From Grimontia indica (GTDB lineage Bacteria > Pseudomonadota > Gammaproteobacteria > Enterobacterales > Vibrionaceae): DNA of 64,000 bases. The stretch covers positions 124,001 to 188,000 of the forward strand of contig NZ_ANFM02000014.1 of NCBI RefSeq assembly GCF_000333895.2, written 5' to 3'. The first letter of the stretch is position 1, and each line of letters starts with the position of its first letter. Below the pieces are notes generated by a model, which worked only from the letters and a program-made list of their open reading frames with translations, made no database searches and was not told the origin of the DNA. Below, one piece after another: positions 37,587 through 45,770 of this stretch. The position numbers and the translations under genes were made by a program.

Positions 37587-38024
37587 ATGAAAAAGACGCT
37601 CTCATTCGCCGCTGCTGGCGTAGCAATGATAGTCACACTCGGATGCGCACAAGGAGAAGACGCAGTGACCGATAAATCTCTTACCCCATGTGGCGACAAA
37701 CCAAACTGTGTCTCCACACAGGACCCACGTGAAGATTTCAACGTTGCGCCATTCGAGTTGGCAGAAAGTGTTTCGATAGCACCTATTCTGGAAGTCGCGC
37801 TCAGCATGCCAGGCACTCGTATTGGTGATCAGGAGCCTGGCTATGTGCGTGTTGAGAGCGTCAGTAAAATCATGCGCTTCGTGGATGACCTGGAACTTCG
37901 TATCGATGGCGACCAGCTGATTGTCCGTTCTGAATCGCGCGTTGGATACTCAGACTTTGGCGTAAACCGAAAACGCGTTGAAGCATTAAGAACAGCGCTT
38001 CAGGAAAAAGGACTCATCAAGTAA
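37587..38024 (+). CDS. DUF1499 family predicted lipoprotein
   Basis: A 145-residue protein with a signal sequence and a lipobox-like LGC at residues 18-20, so it may be membrane-anchored at Cys20. The DUF1499 core includes CGDKPNCVST (residues 35-44), with a conserved cysteine pair, and the C-terminal RSESRVGYSDFGVNRKRVEALR. The function is unknown across the family. The stop codon directly abuts the ATG of the next gene, implying coupled translation. Confidence 0.88.
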   Translation: MKKTLSFAAAGVAMIVTLGCAQGEDAVTDKSLTPCGDKPNCVSTQDPREDFNVAPFELAESVSIAPILEVALSMPGTRIGDQEPGYVRVESVSKIMRFVDDLELRIDGDQLIVRSESRVGYSDFGVNRKRVEALRTALQEKGLIK

Positions 38025-38381
38025 ATGGACATCCCGGCACTCAAGGCACACTGCGCATCGCTGGTGGGTATCCGTCATGATGTAAAGTGGGGCGGCGTTG
38101 ATGTATACAGCGTGCACCAGACTAAGATGGTTTGCATTTTCTACGATGGAGAGAAGATGGCCTGCAAAGTGCCGGAAGATTTGTTCGTCATGATGGCGGA
38201 GATCCCGGATTGCCGTCCGGCACCGCACCTGGCTAGGGCTGGGTGGATAGAATTTGGCAAAAACTGCCCTCTGCCAACGGCGGAAATAGAGAATATCATT
38301 TCCCGTTCCTGGCATCTGGTGGTAGATAAACTGCCTAAATACGTTCAGAAGTCGCTAAGGCCTGCTCACGCCGAAGCCTGA
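38025..38381 (+). CDS. MmcQ/YjbR family protein
   Basis: A 118-residue protein with the CyaY-like fold family features: HDVKWGGVDVYSV, CKVPEDLF and HLARAGWIEF, and the C-terminal SRSWHLVVDKLPK. YjbR-type proteins are predicted to bind nucleic acid, without proven function. It begins at the base after the DUF1499 stop (TAAATG) and is followed by a strong bidirectional terminator. Confidence 0.88.
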   Translation: MDIPALKAHCASLVGIRHDVKWGGVDVYSVHQTKMVCIFYDGEKMACKVPEDLFVMMAEIPDCRPAPHLARAGWIEFGKNCPLPTAEIENIISRSWHLVVDKLPKYVQKSLRPAHAEA

Positions 38382-38421
38382 AAACAAAAAACGCAGACTC
38401 GTTAGCTGCGTTTTTTGTTTT
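38381..38421. terminator. Bidirectional terminator after the YjbR-like gene
   Basis: AAAACAAAAAACGCAG and CTGCGTTTTTTGTTTT form a 16-bp stem. It serves the rightward YjbR-like gene and the leftward regulator gene, overlapping the last bases of both. Confidence 0.92.
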
Positions 38422-38701
38422 ATACCGTAAGCGTTCCCATAATGTCCTGTTTACGGTCTTCAACCCACTCACGTTTGAACGGGCCCCAGTCAGTCAGGCG
38501 GTAATATCCGTCATTATGGCGGCGTCCATCCTGAATGAATGACAATTCAATACCAAGACCTGCCAGTGATTTGATCACGTCCTGAATCGTGCGACGTGGC
38601 CAGCCCGTGGCTTCAATTAAACGCGGAACGTTCGGACGTTCCATTTCTTCAACCAAAAAAGCGAGATACAGTCTTCTTGCAAAAACCGGATTCAGTTCCA
38701 T
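38420..38701 (-). CDS. Winged-helix transcriptional regulator (HTH_43-like)
   Basis: A 93-residue DNA-binding protein. MERPNVPRLIEATGWPRRTIQDVIKSL (about 20-46) forms a helix-turn-helix, followed by a wing with a GRRHNDGYYRLTDWG motif. The shape matches the small winged-helix family described in Vibrio and Shewanella. The target is unknown. It is preceded by GGAGGT and lies 103 bases from the ArsR-type gene; both run leftward, so they could be co-transcribed. Confidence 0.8.
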   Translation of the reverse strand: MELNPVFARRLYLAFLVEEMERPNVPRLIEATGWPRRTIQDVIKSLAGLGIELSFIQDGRRHNDGYYRLTDWGPFKREWVEDRKQDIMGTLTV

Positions 38702-38804
38702 TGAGACCTCCTAATATGACTGCTTTCCATTATTCAATGAATTGCAAAGGAGGTATTGCGCTTGATCAAATTGAACGCCTATTCATCAGCATGTCGTTTG
38801 CTCG

Positions 38805-39101
38805 TTAGCGCTCTCCACACCATGCGCCTTGAATTGCATTGATCAGGTTTTCCACTTTGCCACCTGCAATGCGGTAAAACACTGACTGCGACTCCTTGCG
38901 TGTCTCGACTAATCCCGCTTGTCGCAACACAGTAAGGTGTTGGGAAAAAGCAGACTGACTCAAGGCACTGTTCTCAAGAAGAGTCGAGACATTTTTCTCC
39001 CCTTCTCGTAACTGACAGAGCACCATCAACCGTTCTGGGTGCGAGAGAATTCTCAGCACTTTGGCCGCCTCATTGGCTTGTTGTTGTAGTTCTTTACCCA
39101 T
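38805..39101 (-). CDS. ArsR-family regulator of the HlyU/BigR persulfide-sensor type
   Basis: A 98-residue winged-helix repressor when started at MGKELQQ; an in-frame TTG at 39110 would add three residues, and neither start has a perfect ribosome site. The recognition helix region is SALSQSAFSQHLTVLRQAGL. Two cysteines, Cys29 (VLCQL) and Cys95 (AWCGE), are 66 residues apart, the same spacing as the sensing pair in HlyU, BigR and SqrR. That suggests control by persulfide or thiol oxidation rather than metal. A perfect palindrome lies 20 bases upstream and may be its own operator. No sulfur-oxidation gene lies beside it. Confidence 0.85.
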   Translation of the reverse strand: MGKELQQQANEAAKVLRILSHPERLMVLCQLREGEKNVSTLLENSALSQSAFSQHLTVLRQAGLVETRKESQSVFYRIAGGKVENLINAIQGAWCGER

Positions 39102-39120
39102 TGCTGGCAAACACCCTTTA

Positions 39121-39138
39121 AATTAGATTCATCTAATT
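39121..39138. promoter_or_regulatory. Palindromic operator candidate before the ArsR-type gene
   Basis: AATTAGAT-TC-ATCTAATT is a perfect 8-bp inverted repeat with a 2-base spacer, 20 bases upstream of the regulator start. It suits binding of a dimeric winged-helix repressor acting on its own gene. Confidence 0.6.
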
Positions 39139-39305
39139 AATTTGCATCAGAATTCACTAATGTAGAAATTTTGAATGAAATTGATTTATGAAGCTATTCG
39201 AATAGAAGTTAATTCAATGATAGGTGAAGTCGCTTCACGCCTTGCTTTCAACACTTCGCAATGTCAATCTAGCACCCTCGACGTAGCACTATGAGGAAAC
39301 AGTGA

Positions 39306-39656
39306 ATGACCACAATGGTTTACGGGATTAAGAATTGCGACACCATCAAGAAAGCGCTGAAGTGGCTTGATGCGGAAGGCAAACCGTACACGTTTCATGA
39401 CTACCGTAAAGACGGTATCGATCAGGAAATGTTAAAGCAATTTGTGGAAAAGCTGGGCTGGGAAGCACTGGTCAACAAGCGCGGTACCACCTTCCGAGGA
39501 CTTTCCGAAGAACAAAAGAACAATTTGGATGAATCCAATGCCGTCTCTTTGATGCTGGTTCACCCTGCCATGATTAAGCGCCCTCTTTTGATTCACAACG
39601 ACACGTATCACCTCGGCTTTAAAGCTGCAGAGTACGAAACAATTTTTAGCGAATAA
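39306..39656 (+). CDS. yffB: ArsC/Spx-like reductase family protein YffB
   Basis: A 116-residue thioredoxin-fold protein with Cys11 in [16 protein letters not shown], the single-cysteine ArsC-like signature. [14 protein letters not shown] and [10 protein letters not shown] are family motifs. YffB of enterobacteria uses glutathione, and its physiological substrate is unknown. It lies 31 bases before dapE, the classical yffB-dapE pairing. The start could be the second ATG (residue 4). Confidence 0.92.
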   Translation: MTTMVYGIKNCDTIKKALKWLDAEGKPYTFHDYRKDGIDQEMLKQFVEKLGWEALVNKRGTTFRGLSEEQKNNLDESNAVSLMLVHPAMIKRPLLIHNDTYHLGFKAAEYETIFSE

Positions 39657-39687
39657 AACCGTTTTAAGAACAAGGACACACAACCCC

Positions 39688-40824
39688 ATGATAGACAGTG
39701 CGGTATTGTCTCTGGCCAAGGAATTAATAGGCCGTCCATCCGTGACTCCAGAAGATGAAGGATGTCAGGAACTGATGATCGAGCGCCTCGAAACGCTGGG
39801 ATTCAAAATTGAACGTATGGTGTTTGAAGACACCACCAACCTTTGGGCTCGTCGCGGTACCGAAGGCCCACTGTTTGCCTTTGCTGGTCACACCGATGTG
39901 GTACCAGCTGGCCCTTTAGAGCAGTGGAAAACACCTCCTTTTGAACCGACGATCGTAGACGGTTACCTGCATGGCCGTGGCGCGGCAGACATGAAAGGCT
40001 CACTGGCTGCGATGGTCGTAGCAACTGAACGCTTTATCGCAGAAAACCCAGATCATAACGGTTCACTGGCATTCCTTATCACCTCAGATGAAGAAGGCCC
40101 ATTTATCAACGGAACGACCCGTGTTGTCGATACCCTGATGGCGCGTGATGAAATCATCGACATGTGCATTGTGGGTGAACCAAGCAGCACCGACGCGGTG
40201 GGTGATGTGGTGAAGAACGGTCGTCGCGGCTCACTGACTGGTGATGTCACCTTCAAAGGTATTCAGGGCCACGTTGCCTACCCACACCTTGCGAAAAACC
40301 CGGTTCATCTTGCTCTGCCTGCATTGGCAGAACTGACCAGCGTTCAGTGGGATGAAGGTAACGCCTACTTCCCGCCAACCAGCCTGCAAATTCCAAACGT
40401 CGCGGCAGGAACAGGTGCAAGTAATGTTGTTCCCGGTGAGTTCCACGTCCAGTTCAACTTGCGCTACAGCACCGAATTGACAGCGCAGGACATCGAAAGC
40501 CGCACTCACGCCATCTTCGACGCGCATGGTCTGGACTACGATATTAAATGGACCTACAACGGCTTGCCATTCCTGACAGATGCAGGTTCTTTACTTGATG
40601 CTGTCGTTGAAGCCGTGGACGAAGTGAACAGCGAGAAGCCACAGCTTCTCACCACTGGCGGCACCTCTGACGGTCGCTTTATCGCGCAAATGGGCGGTCA
40701 GGTGATTGAGTTAGGTCCGGTCAACGCCACCATCCACAAAGTGAATGAGTGTGTGAAGATTGATGATCTCGAAAAACTGACTGACATGTACCAAAAGGTA
40801 CTGGAGAAAGTGCTGGCGAAATGA
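39688..40824 (+). CDS. dapE: Succinyl-diaminopimelate desuccinylase DapE
   Basis: A 378-residue zinc enzyme that removes succinate from N-succinyl-L,L-diaminopimelate in lysine and cell-wall synthesis. Metal-site motifs are [10 protein letters not shown] (about 65-74), GRGAADMKG (about 95-103), TSDEEGP (about 132-138) and the C-terminal NATIHKVNE. The length is standard. It is followed by an M15 peptidase gene that overlaps the stop by 4 bases. The window also contains dapA, another step of the same pathway, about 3 kb away. Confidence 0.97.
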   Translation: MIDSAVLSLAKELIGRPSVTPEDEGCQELMIERLETLGFKIERMVFEDTTNLWARRGTEGPLFAFAGHTDVVPAGPLEQWKTPPFEPTIVDGYLHGRGAADMKGSLAAMVVATERFIAENPDHNGSLAFLITSDEEGPFINGTTRVVDTLMARDEIIDMCIVGEPSSTDAVGDVVKNGRRGSLTGDVTFKGIQGHVAYPHLAKNPVHLALPALAELTSVQWDEGNAYFPPTSLQIPNVAAGTGASNVVPGEFHVQFNLRYSTELTAQDIESRTHAIFDAHGLDYDIKWTYNGLPFLTDAGSLLDAVVEAVDEVNSEKPQLLTTGGTSDGRFIAQMGGQVIELGPVNATIHKVNECVKIDDLEKLTDMYQKVLEKVLAK

Positions 40825-41495
40825 GTTGGACCCTTTCATCGCTGACAGGACAAACACAAGACCATCTGTGCACTCTCGCAGAGGGTCTGAAGCTGCATAA
40901 AGAGGTTCAGGCGGATTTCTTAGCTCTGCAGAGCGCAGCAGAAAAAGCTGGCTTTGAACTCACTATTGCCAGCAGCTTTCGTGATTTCAGCCGTCAGCAG
41001 ATGATATGGGACAACAAGTTCAATGGCCTTCGCCCCATGCTTGATGGTGACGGAAATCCTTTGGATACCAGTCAGCTCAAAGATGATGATAAAGTGCGCG
41101 CAATTTTGCGCTGGTCAGCCTTACCAGGTGCGAGCCGTCATCATTGGGGCACCGATATCGACATCTATGCCAGAAACCTCTTGCCTGAAGGTATTTCCAT
41201 CCAACTTGAACCTTGGGAATACCTTACCGGACACCAAAAGCCTTTCTTTGATTGGCTTTTGGCTAACATGAAAACGCACGGCTTTTACCTGCCTTATCGC
41301 GAAGATAGAGGCGGTGTGGCATTTGAGCCCTGGCATATCAGCCACATCCCAACCACACAAGGGGCGCTGGATATCCTCACGCCTGAAGCACTGCGCACCG
41401 CGATCGCATCTTCTGACATCGCTGGACGGGAAACTGTGCTAAACCAGCTGGATTGGATATATTCTCAGTACGTCTCGAACGTTTGTGAGGTCTGA
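40821..41495 (+). CDS. M15-family D-alanyl-D-alanine carboxypeptidase-like protein
   Basis: A 224-residue VanY/DacB-like peptidase. Zinc ligands are visible in [12 protein letters not shown] (His and Asp, about residues 110-119) and FEPWHISH (about 168-175), with the SSFRDFSRQ segment also typical of the family. It has no clear signal peptide, which is odd for a peptidoglycan enzyme. It overlaps dapE by 4 bases (ATGA) and is followed 2 bases later by a DUF2897 gene, so it belongs to the dapE transcript. It may act on cell-wall peptides recycled into the cytoplasm, which is inference. Confidence 0.88.
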   Translation: MSWTLSSLTGQTQDHLCTLAEGLKLHKEVQADFLALQSAAEKAGFELTIASSFRDFSRQQMIWDNKFNGLRPMLDGDGNPLDTSQLKDDDKVRAILRWSALPGASRHHWGTDIDIYARNLLPEGISIQLEPWEYLTGHQKPFFDWLLANMKTHGFYLPYREDRGGVAFEPWHISHIPTTQGALDILTPEALRTAIASSDIAGRETVLNQLDWIYSQYVSNVCEV

Positions 41496-41497
41496 AC

Positions 41498-41707
41498 ATG
41501 GATATACTCACCAATCCCTACGTGATCATCTTTATTGTGGTCGCCGTTGTGGTCAGCAACATCATGGCACTGAAATACACGGCCAATGCCAAATTCGGTA
41601 TGAAGCAAAAGCCTAAGCCAAAAGATGAAGACCAAAGCAACGAGCAAAAGAAAGAGCGAAAACCTTACGATGATGAGGATGACGACGACAAATCGTCTTT
41701 CTGGTGA
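41498..41707 (+). CDS. DUF2897 small membrane protein
   Basis: A 69-residue protein with one N-terminal membrane segment (about 6-23) and a very charged tail, first lysine-rich and then acid-rich (DDEDDDD), ending SSFW. NPYVIIFIVVAVVVSNIMALKYT is the recognisable family segment. The function is unknown. It is the last gene of the yffB-dapE-M15 unit and is followed by a terminator. Confidence 0.85.
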   Translation: MDILTNPYVIIFIVVAVVVSNIMALKYTANAKFGMKQKPKPKDEDQSNEQKKERKPYDDEDDDDKSSFW

Positions 41708-41715
41708 TCGAAAGC

Positions 41716-41739
41716 GGCGACCACAGGGTCGCCTTTTTT
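41716..41739 (+). terminator. Rho-independent terminator after the dapE operon
   Basis: GGCGACC and GGTCGCC pair around ACA(G) and are followed by six T. Confidence 0.88.
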
Positions 41740-41755
41740 GTGTCTGAAACTTTTT

Positions 41756-41771
41756 GCGCAAACGTTTGCGT
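41756..41771. promoter_or_regulatory. PurR box upstream of purC
   Basis: GCGCAAACGTTTGCGT is a near-perfect palindrome matching the PurR operator ACGCAAACGTTTTCNT core (CGCAAACGTTT). It lies about 145 bases before the purC start and just upstream of a TATCAT -10-like element at 41801. This supports repression by PurR plus purine. Confidence 0.87.
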
Positions 41772-41915
41772 TTTCAGTAACAGCCCATGTTCAGTTCTGG
41801 TATCATGCAAGGCGTTTGGAGGGTGAGAGTAAGGAAGTCGCCGCTCTCACCGCATAGAATGTTGTCTTGCCAGTGACGAAGCCTCGTCCGGCCACTTTTA
41901 GATAGGAATGTCTCA

Positions 41916-43019
41916 ATGAGCCTTGCGGATCAAGTTCTCGCCGTTAACGACGATCTTCCCATTCGTACCCACCAACCTGTTCATAGCGGTAAAGTCCGCT
42001 CTGTCTACTGGCTGACAGAAGAAGACAGCAAACGTCTTATTCAGGAAAAAGGCTATGACGTCGCCCCTGATGCGCCACTGGCCATCATGGTGATCAGTGA
42101 CCGTATCTCCGCATTCGATTGTATCTGGCATGCCAAAGGCGGCCTGAAAGGTGTCCCTGGCAAAGGCGCTGCACTGAATGCCATTTCCAACCATTGGTTC
42201 CGCCTTTTCAAGGAAAATGGACTGGCAGACAGCCATATTCTTGATATTCCCCACCCGTTCGTTTGGATTGTTCAAAAAGCCAAACCCGTCATGATTGAAG
42301 CGATTTGCCGCAAATACATCACAGGTTCCATGTGGCGTGCCTACGCAAAAGGCGAGCGTGAATTCTGCGGCATTGAATTGCCTGAGGGACTGGAAAAAGA
42401 CAAAGCCTTGCCAGAACTTCTGATCACGCCATCAACCAAAGGTATCCTGAGCGGCATTCCAGGTGTGCCTGAAGCGGATGACGTCAACATCACCCGCAAG
42501 AACATCGAAGACAACTTCGCTGCATTTAACTTCTCATCTGCCGATGACATTGCGCGATATGAAACCCTGCTCAAAGAAGGTTTTGGTGTGATCAGCAATG
42601 CACTGGAAGCGATTGACCAAACTTTTGTAGACACCAAATTTGAGTTTGGTTATGTCACTGATGCGGCCAGCAAAGAAAAGCTCATCTATATGGATGAAGT
42701 CGGTACACCGGACTCTTCACGTATTTGGGATACCAAGGAATACAAGGCTGGCAATATCGTGGAAAACTCCAAAGAAGGCTTCCGCCAATTCTTGCTGAAC
42801 TACTTCCCTGACCCAGACATTCTGCTCAACAAAGAACGTATGCCAGAGCGTGAAGCTTTAGCTCGCGATAACGATCTGCCCGTTGAAGCGCTGATGGACA
42901 TTTCACGCACCTACATTGGTATTGCAGAAAAAATTACGGGCGCACCTATCCACCTGAGTGACAACCCGAAACAGGAAATTATTGATATCCTGAAGGAAGA
43001 GTACTGTTTGATCGACTGA
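41916..43019 (+). CDS. purC: Phosphoribosylaminoimidazole-succinocarboxamide synthase
   Basis: A 367-residue SAICAR synthetase of the long Vibrio form, which is considerably longer than the roughly 237-residue Escherichia coli enzyme. It joins aspartate to CAIR in purine synthesis, using ATP. Conserved segments are [37 protein letters not shown], and [16 protein letters not shown] single-gene unit with a PurR box before it and a shared terminator after it. Confidence 0.96.
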   Translation: MSLADQVLAVNDDLPIRTHQPVHSGKVRSVYWLTEEDSKRLIQEKGYDVAPDAPLAIMVISDRISAFDCIWHAKGGLKGVPGKGAALNAISNHWFRLFKENGLADSHILDIPHPFVWIVQKAKPVMIEAICRKYITGSMWRAYAKGEREFCGIELPEGLEKDKALPELLITPSTKGILSGIPGVPEADDVNITRKNIEDNFAAFNFSSADDIARYETLLKEGFGVISNALEAIDQTFVDTKFEFGYVTDAASKEKLIYMDEVGTPDSSRIWDTKEYKAGNIVENSKEGFRQFLLNYFPDPDILLNKERMPEREALARDNDLPVEALMDISRTYIGIAEKITGAPIHLSDNPKQEIIDILKEEYCLID

Positions 43020-43040
43020 TTCCTAACAAAACGATAGACA

Positions 43041-43071
43041 AAAAAAGAGGACGCCTTGGCGTCCTCTTTCT
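43041..43071. terminator. Bidirectional terminator between purC and bamC
   Basis: AAAGAGGACGCC and GGCGTCCTCTTT pair around TT, with A and T runs on both sides. Confidence 0.92.
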
Positions 43072-43085
43072 CATTCTGTACAGGC

Positions 43086-44111
43086 TTATTGGTTGTTCAA
43101 ACGCTCTACAGCTGCAGTGAATGCCGGCGCGATACCAGCCAACACATCTTCACCTACAGGCTTGCCTGAACTGTCCGTCACGTTAATCGACGTACGGTTA
43201 CCTAAATCACCCAATAGGATGTTGTAGTTCTTCTTGCTAAGTTGCAGTGGCAACACACCAATTTCTTCCCAGAACTCGTCGTCCGGAGACTTGTATTCCA
43301 CACTCAGCGTACCTTGTGAACGGTTTCGGTCTTCGATAGTGAAGCCAAGCTCACTCAGCATGTTAGGAAAACGTTCCCAGAACACTTCGTAAGGCGCACG
43401 GGCAATAATGACCGGCGAACCGCCACGGTCTTTGCCCAGACTGATTGGAATGTTCTTCACCAACTCCAATGCACGTAGGCGTGCTTCTTCACGCAGGTCG
43501 GCATCGTAACGGGCAGTGATCATGTTGGTCATCTGGGCGTTGTAACGGTCACGTGATGCCTGAGTCAGGTTATCTGGTGAACCGTTGCGTTTCCATTCCA
43601 CCATTTCGATGTGGAAACCTTGGCGGCCACGATCTTGAGCAGGCGTCACTACGTAACGGCTCTCGATAACTTCTTCATCTTCATCAATCGTCCACACTAA
43701 CCAGTCAGTCTCAATGCCATCCGGTGAGGAGGTTCGAACCGGGATCTGGGAGTTAGCGACCATGTCTTCGATGGTTGACCAAAGACGCTGGGCTTGATCT
43801 TCACGAGGCATCCAAACGGTGACGCCTTGTCTGTTGCGCTCATAGCGCGCGCCCGGGATCAATTCGAGAATTTGCTGAGGGGGGCGGATATCAATATCAC
43901 GACCTACCGGGCCTTGGAAATCATTGGCTGGAATGCGATAAGCACCGGAAAACTCAGGCTGCTGATCGGGAAGGTTTTTCCAATCTGACAGCGGTGGTGT
44001 TTCAAGGTATTTAAAATCATCCGACGCCTGACGGCGCGAATCAGCGCTTGAGCAGGCCGCCAGCATGGCGACCATCACAGCACTCAAGCCGAACTTAAAA
44101 ACAGGTTTCAT
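43086..44111 (-). CDS. bamC: Outer-membrane assembly lipoprotein BamC
   Basis: A 341-residue lipoprotein of the BAM complex that inserts beta-barrel proteins in the outer membrane. The lipobox is LAAC with Cys20. The N-terminal unstructured part (about 25-90), with FKYLETPPLSDWKNLPDQQ-like sequence, contacts BamD; two helix-grip domains follow, with VKNIPISLGKDRGGSP marking the linker region. It is immediately downstream of dapA, the usual dapA-bamC pair. It ends in LNNQ. Confidence 0.95.
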   Translation of the reverse strand: MKPVFKFGLSAVMVAMLAACSSADSRRQASDDFKYLETPPLSDWKNLPDQQPEFSGAYRIPANDFQGPVGRDIDIRPPQQILELIPGARYERNRQGVTVWMPREDQAQRLWSTIEDMVANSQIPVRTSSPDGIETDWLVWTIDEDEEVIESRYVVTPAQDRGRQGFHIEMVEWKRNGSPDNLTQASRDRYNAQMTNMITARYDADLREEARLRALELVKNIPISLGKDRGGSPVIIARAPYEVFWERFPNMLSELGFTIEDRNRSQGTLSVEYKSPDDEFWEEIGVLPLQLSKKNYNILLGDLGNRTSINVTDSSGKPVGEDVLAGIAPAFTAAVERLNNQ

Positions 44112-44129
44112 TAAAACTCCAAAGAAGCG

Positions 44130-45008
44130 TTAGAGCACGCCTGCATCTACAAGAGCCTGCTTCACTTTAGGCTGCAGTTTTGCATCCAAAGTGGTCAGCG
44201 GCAGACGCAGTGTTCCGTCCGCAATCAAGCCCATTTCATGCAATGCCCACTTCACTGGAATTGGGTTCGCTTCGACGAAAAGATCAGTGTGCAGAGGCAT
44301 TATCTTATCATTGATTGAACGGGCTTCGTCCATTTCTCCTGCCAGCGCCAGTTTGATCATTTTTGCCATTTGCGCAGCAGCAATGTTGTTGGTTACTGAA
44401 ATCACGCCATGGCCACCAGCGGCAACAAAATCCAGGCCAGTGAGATCATCACCACTCAGTAAGATAAAATCTTCGCCACAAAGTTCACGGTGAATACGAA
44501 CACGGTCCAAATCACCAGTCGCATCTTTGATGCCAATAATGTTTTCAAACTCAGAAAGACGTGCGACAGTCTCAGGCAACATGTCAGCGACAGTGCGACC
44601 TGGTACGTTGTACAGAATCTGTGGAAGTTCGCTCGACTCAGAGATAGCTTTAAAATGCTGGTACAGACCTTCCTGAGAAGGTTTGTTGTAGTAAGGCACT
44701 ACGCTCAGGCAGCCTGCGATACCAGAACCCGCAAACATTTTGCTGAAGGTAATCGCTTCGTGGGTTGCATTCGCACCAGTACCTGCGATGACGGGAATGC
44801 GTCCATCGGCGAATTCGAGTGTCTTCAGAACAATCTTGATATGCTCTTCTACGGTAACAGTGGCTGATTCACCTGTCGTCCCGACAGAGACGATGGCGTC
44901 AGTGCCTGCATCAACATGAAAATCAACGAGATTTTTCAAACTGGCGTAATCGACTTCACCAGAGCTATCCATAGGCGTGACAAGTGCCACGATACTTCCT
45001 GAAAACAT
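44130..45008 (-). CDS. dapA: 4-hydroxy-tetrahydrodipicolinate synthase
   Basis: A 292-residue enzyme joining pyruvate and aspartate semialdehyde, the first step of the lysine/diaminopimelate branch. Lys161 in [13 protein letters not shown] forms the Schiff base, Tyr133 in ILYNVPGRT assists, and GTTGESAT lies near residues 43-50. The start [13 protein letters not shown] matches the family; an open frame extends 19 residues upstream without support. It is followed 18 bases later by bamC. Unlike many relatives, gcvR does not lie between dapA and bcp. Confidence 0.96.
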   Translation of the reverse strand: MFSGSIVALVTPMDSSGEVDYASLKNLVDFHVDAGTDAIVSVGTTGESATVTVEEHIKIVLKTLEFADGRIPVIAGTGANATHEAITFSKMFAGSGIAGCLSVVPYYNKPSQEGLYQHFKAISESSELPQILYNVPGRTVADMLPETVARLSEFENIIGIKDATGDLDRVRIHRELCGEDFILLSGDDLTGLDFVAAGGHGVISVTNNIAAAQMAKMIKLALAGEMDEARSINDKIMPLHTDLFVEANPIPVKWALHEMGLIADGTLRLPLTTLDAKLQPKVKQALVDAGVL

Positions 45009-45229
45009 TTCCATCTCCAAAAACGCGTTTTGACCCATGGTACTTTTGGCGACAGGCAAAAACAAGCACGCAGAGGTGCCTTATACCCTGTGTTTGCGCG
45101 GTTGATCACCGAGAAAATGAACGATATTGTGCGCTTGGACGTATTGCCACTCGCGACAATGATTTACGCACGTATTCTAACGAGACGCATGCTCACTCGT
45201 TGCGACATGAAAATTAAGAAGGAAGAAAC

Positions 45230-45700
45230 ATGCAAACGCTCGAAGCCGGTGCAGTAGCACCAGAATTCTCGCTGCAAGACCAAAACGGAAACACTGTCTC
45301 TTTGAGTCAGTTCAAAGGCAAAAACAAGGTGCTGGTTTACTTCTACCCGAAGGCGATGACACCGGGTTGCACAACTCAAGCCTGCTCACTGCGTGACAGT
45401 AAAGCAGAACTGGATGCTCTGAACACCGTCGTTCTTGGCCTCAGCCCAGATCCAGTGAAAAAGCTGAAAGGCTTTGAAGAAAAGAAAGAGCTGAACTTCA
45501 CCTTGCTGAGTGATGAAGACCACGCTGTTGCCGACGCTTTCGGCGTTTGGGGCCTGAAAAAGTTCATGGGCAAAGAGTATGACGGCATTCACCGTCTGAG
45601 CTTCTTGGTGGATGAGAATGGTGTTATCGAACATGTGTTCAACAAGTTCAAAACCAAAGACCACCACGACGTGGTGATCAACTACCTGAAAGGCGAATAA
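45230..45700 (+). CDS. bcp: Thioredoxin-dependent peroxiredoxin Bcp
   Basis: A 156-residue peroxiredoxin that reduces hydroperoxides with thioredoxin. Cys47 in MTPGCTTQ is the peroxidatic residue and Cys52 the likely resolving one, five residues apart as in Bcp. The AAGAAGGAAG ribosome site precedes the ATG. It is divergent from dapA and ends at a shared terminator. Complete and of normal length. Confidence 0.95.
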   Translation: MQTLEAGAVAPEFSLQDQNGNTVSLSQFKGKNKVLVYFYPKAMTPGCTTQACSLRDSKAELDALNTVVLGLSPDPVKKLKGFEEKKELNFTLLSDEDHAVADAFGVWGLKKFMGKEYDGIHRLSFLVDENGVIEHVFNKFKTKDHHDVVINYLKGE

Positions 45701-45715
45701 GCCCTACAGGAACGA

Positions 45716-45740
45716 AAAAGGCCGTCAATGACGGCCTTTG
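45716..45740. terminator. Bidirectional terminator after bcp
   Basis: AAAGGCCGTCA and TGACGGCCTTT pair around a 2-base loop, serving bcp rightward and the FAD oxidoreductase leftward. Confidence 0.88.
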
Positions 45741-45770
45741 TTGTTTTTGCGACTAACGCAACTATGGTCG

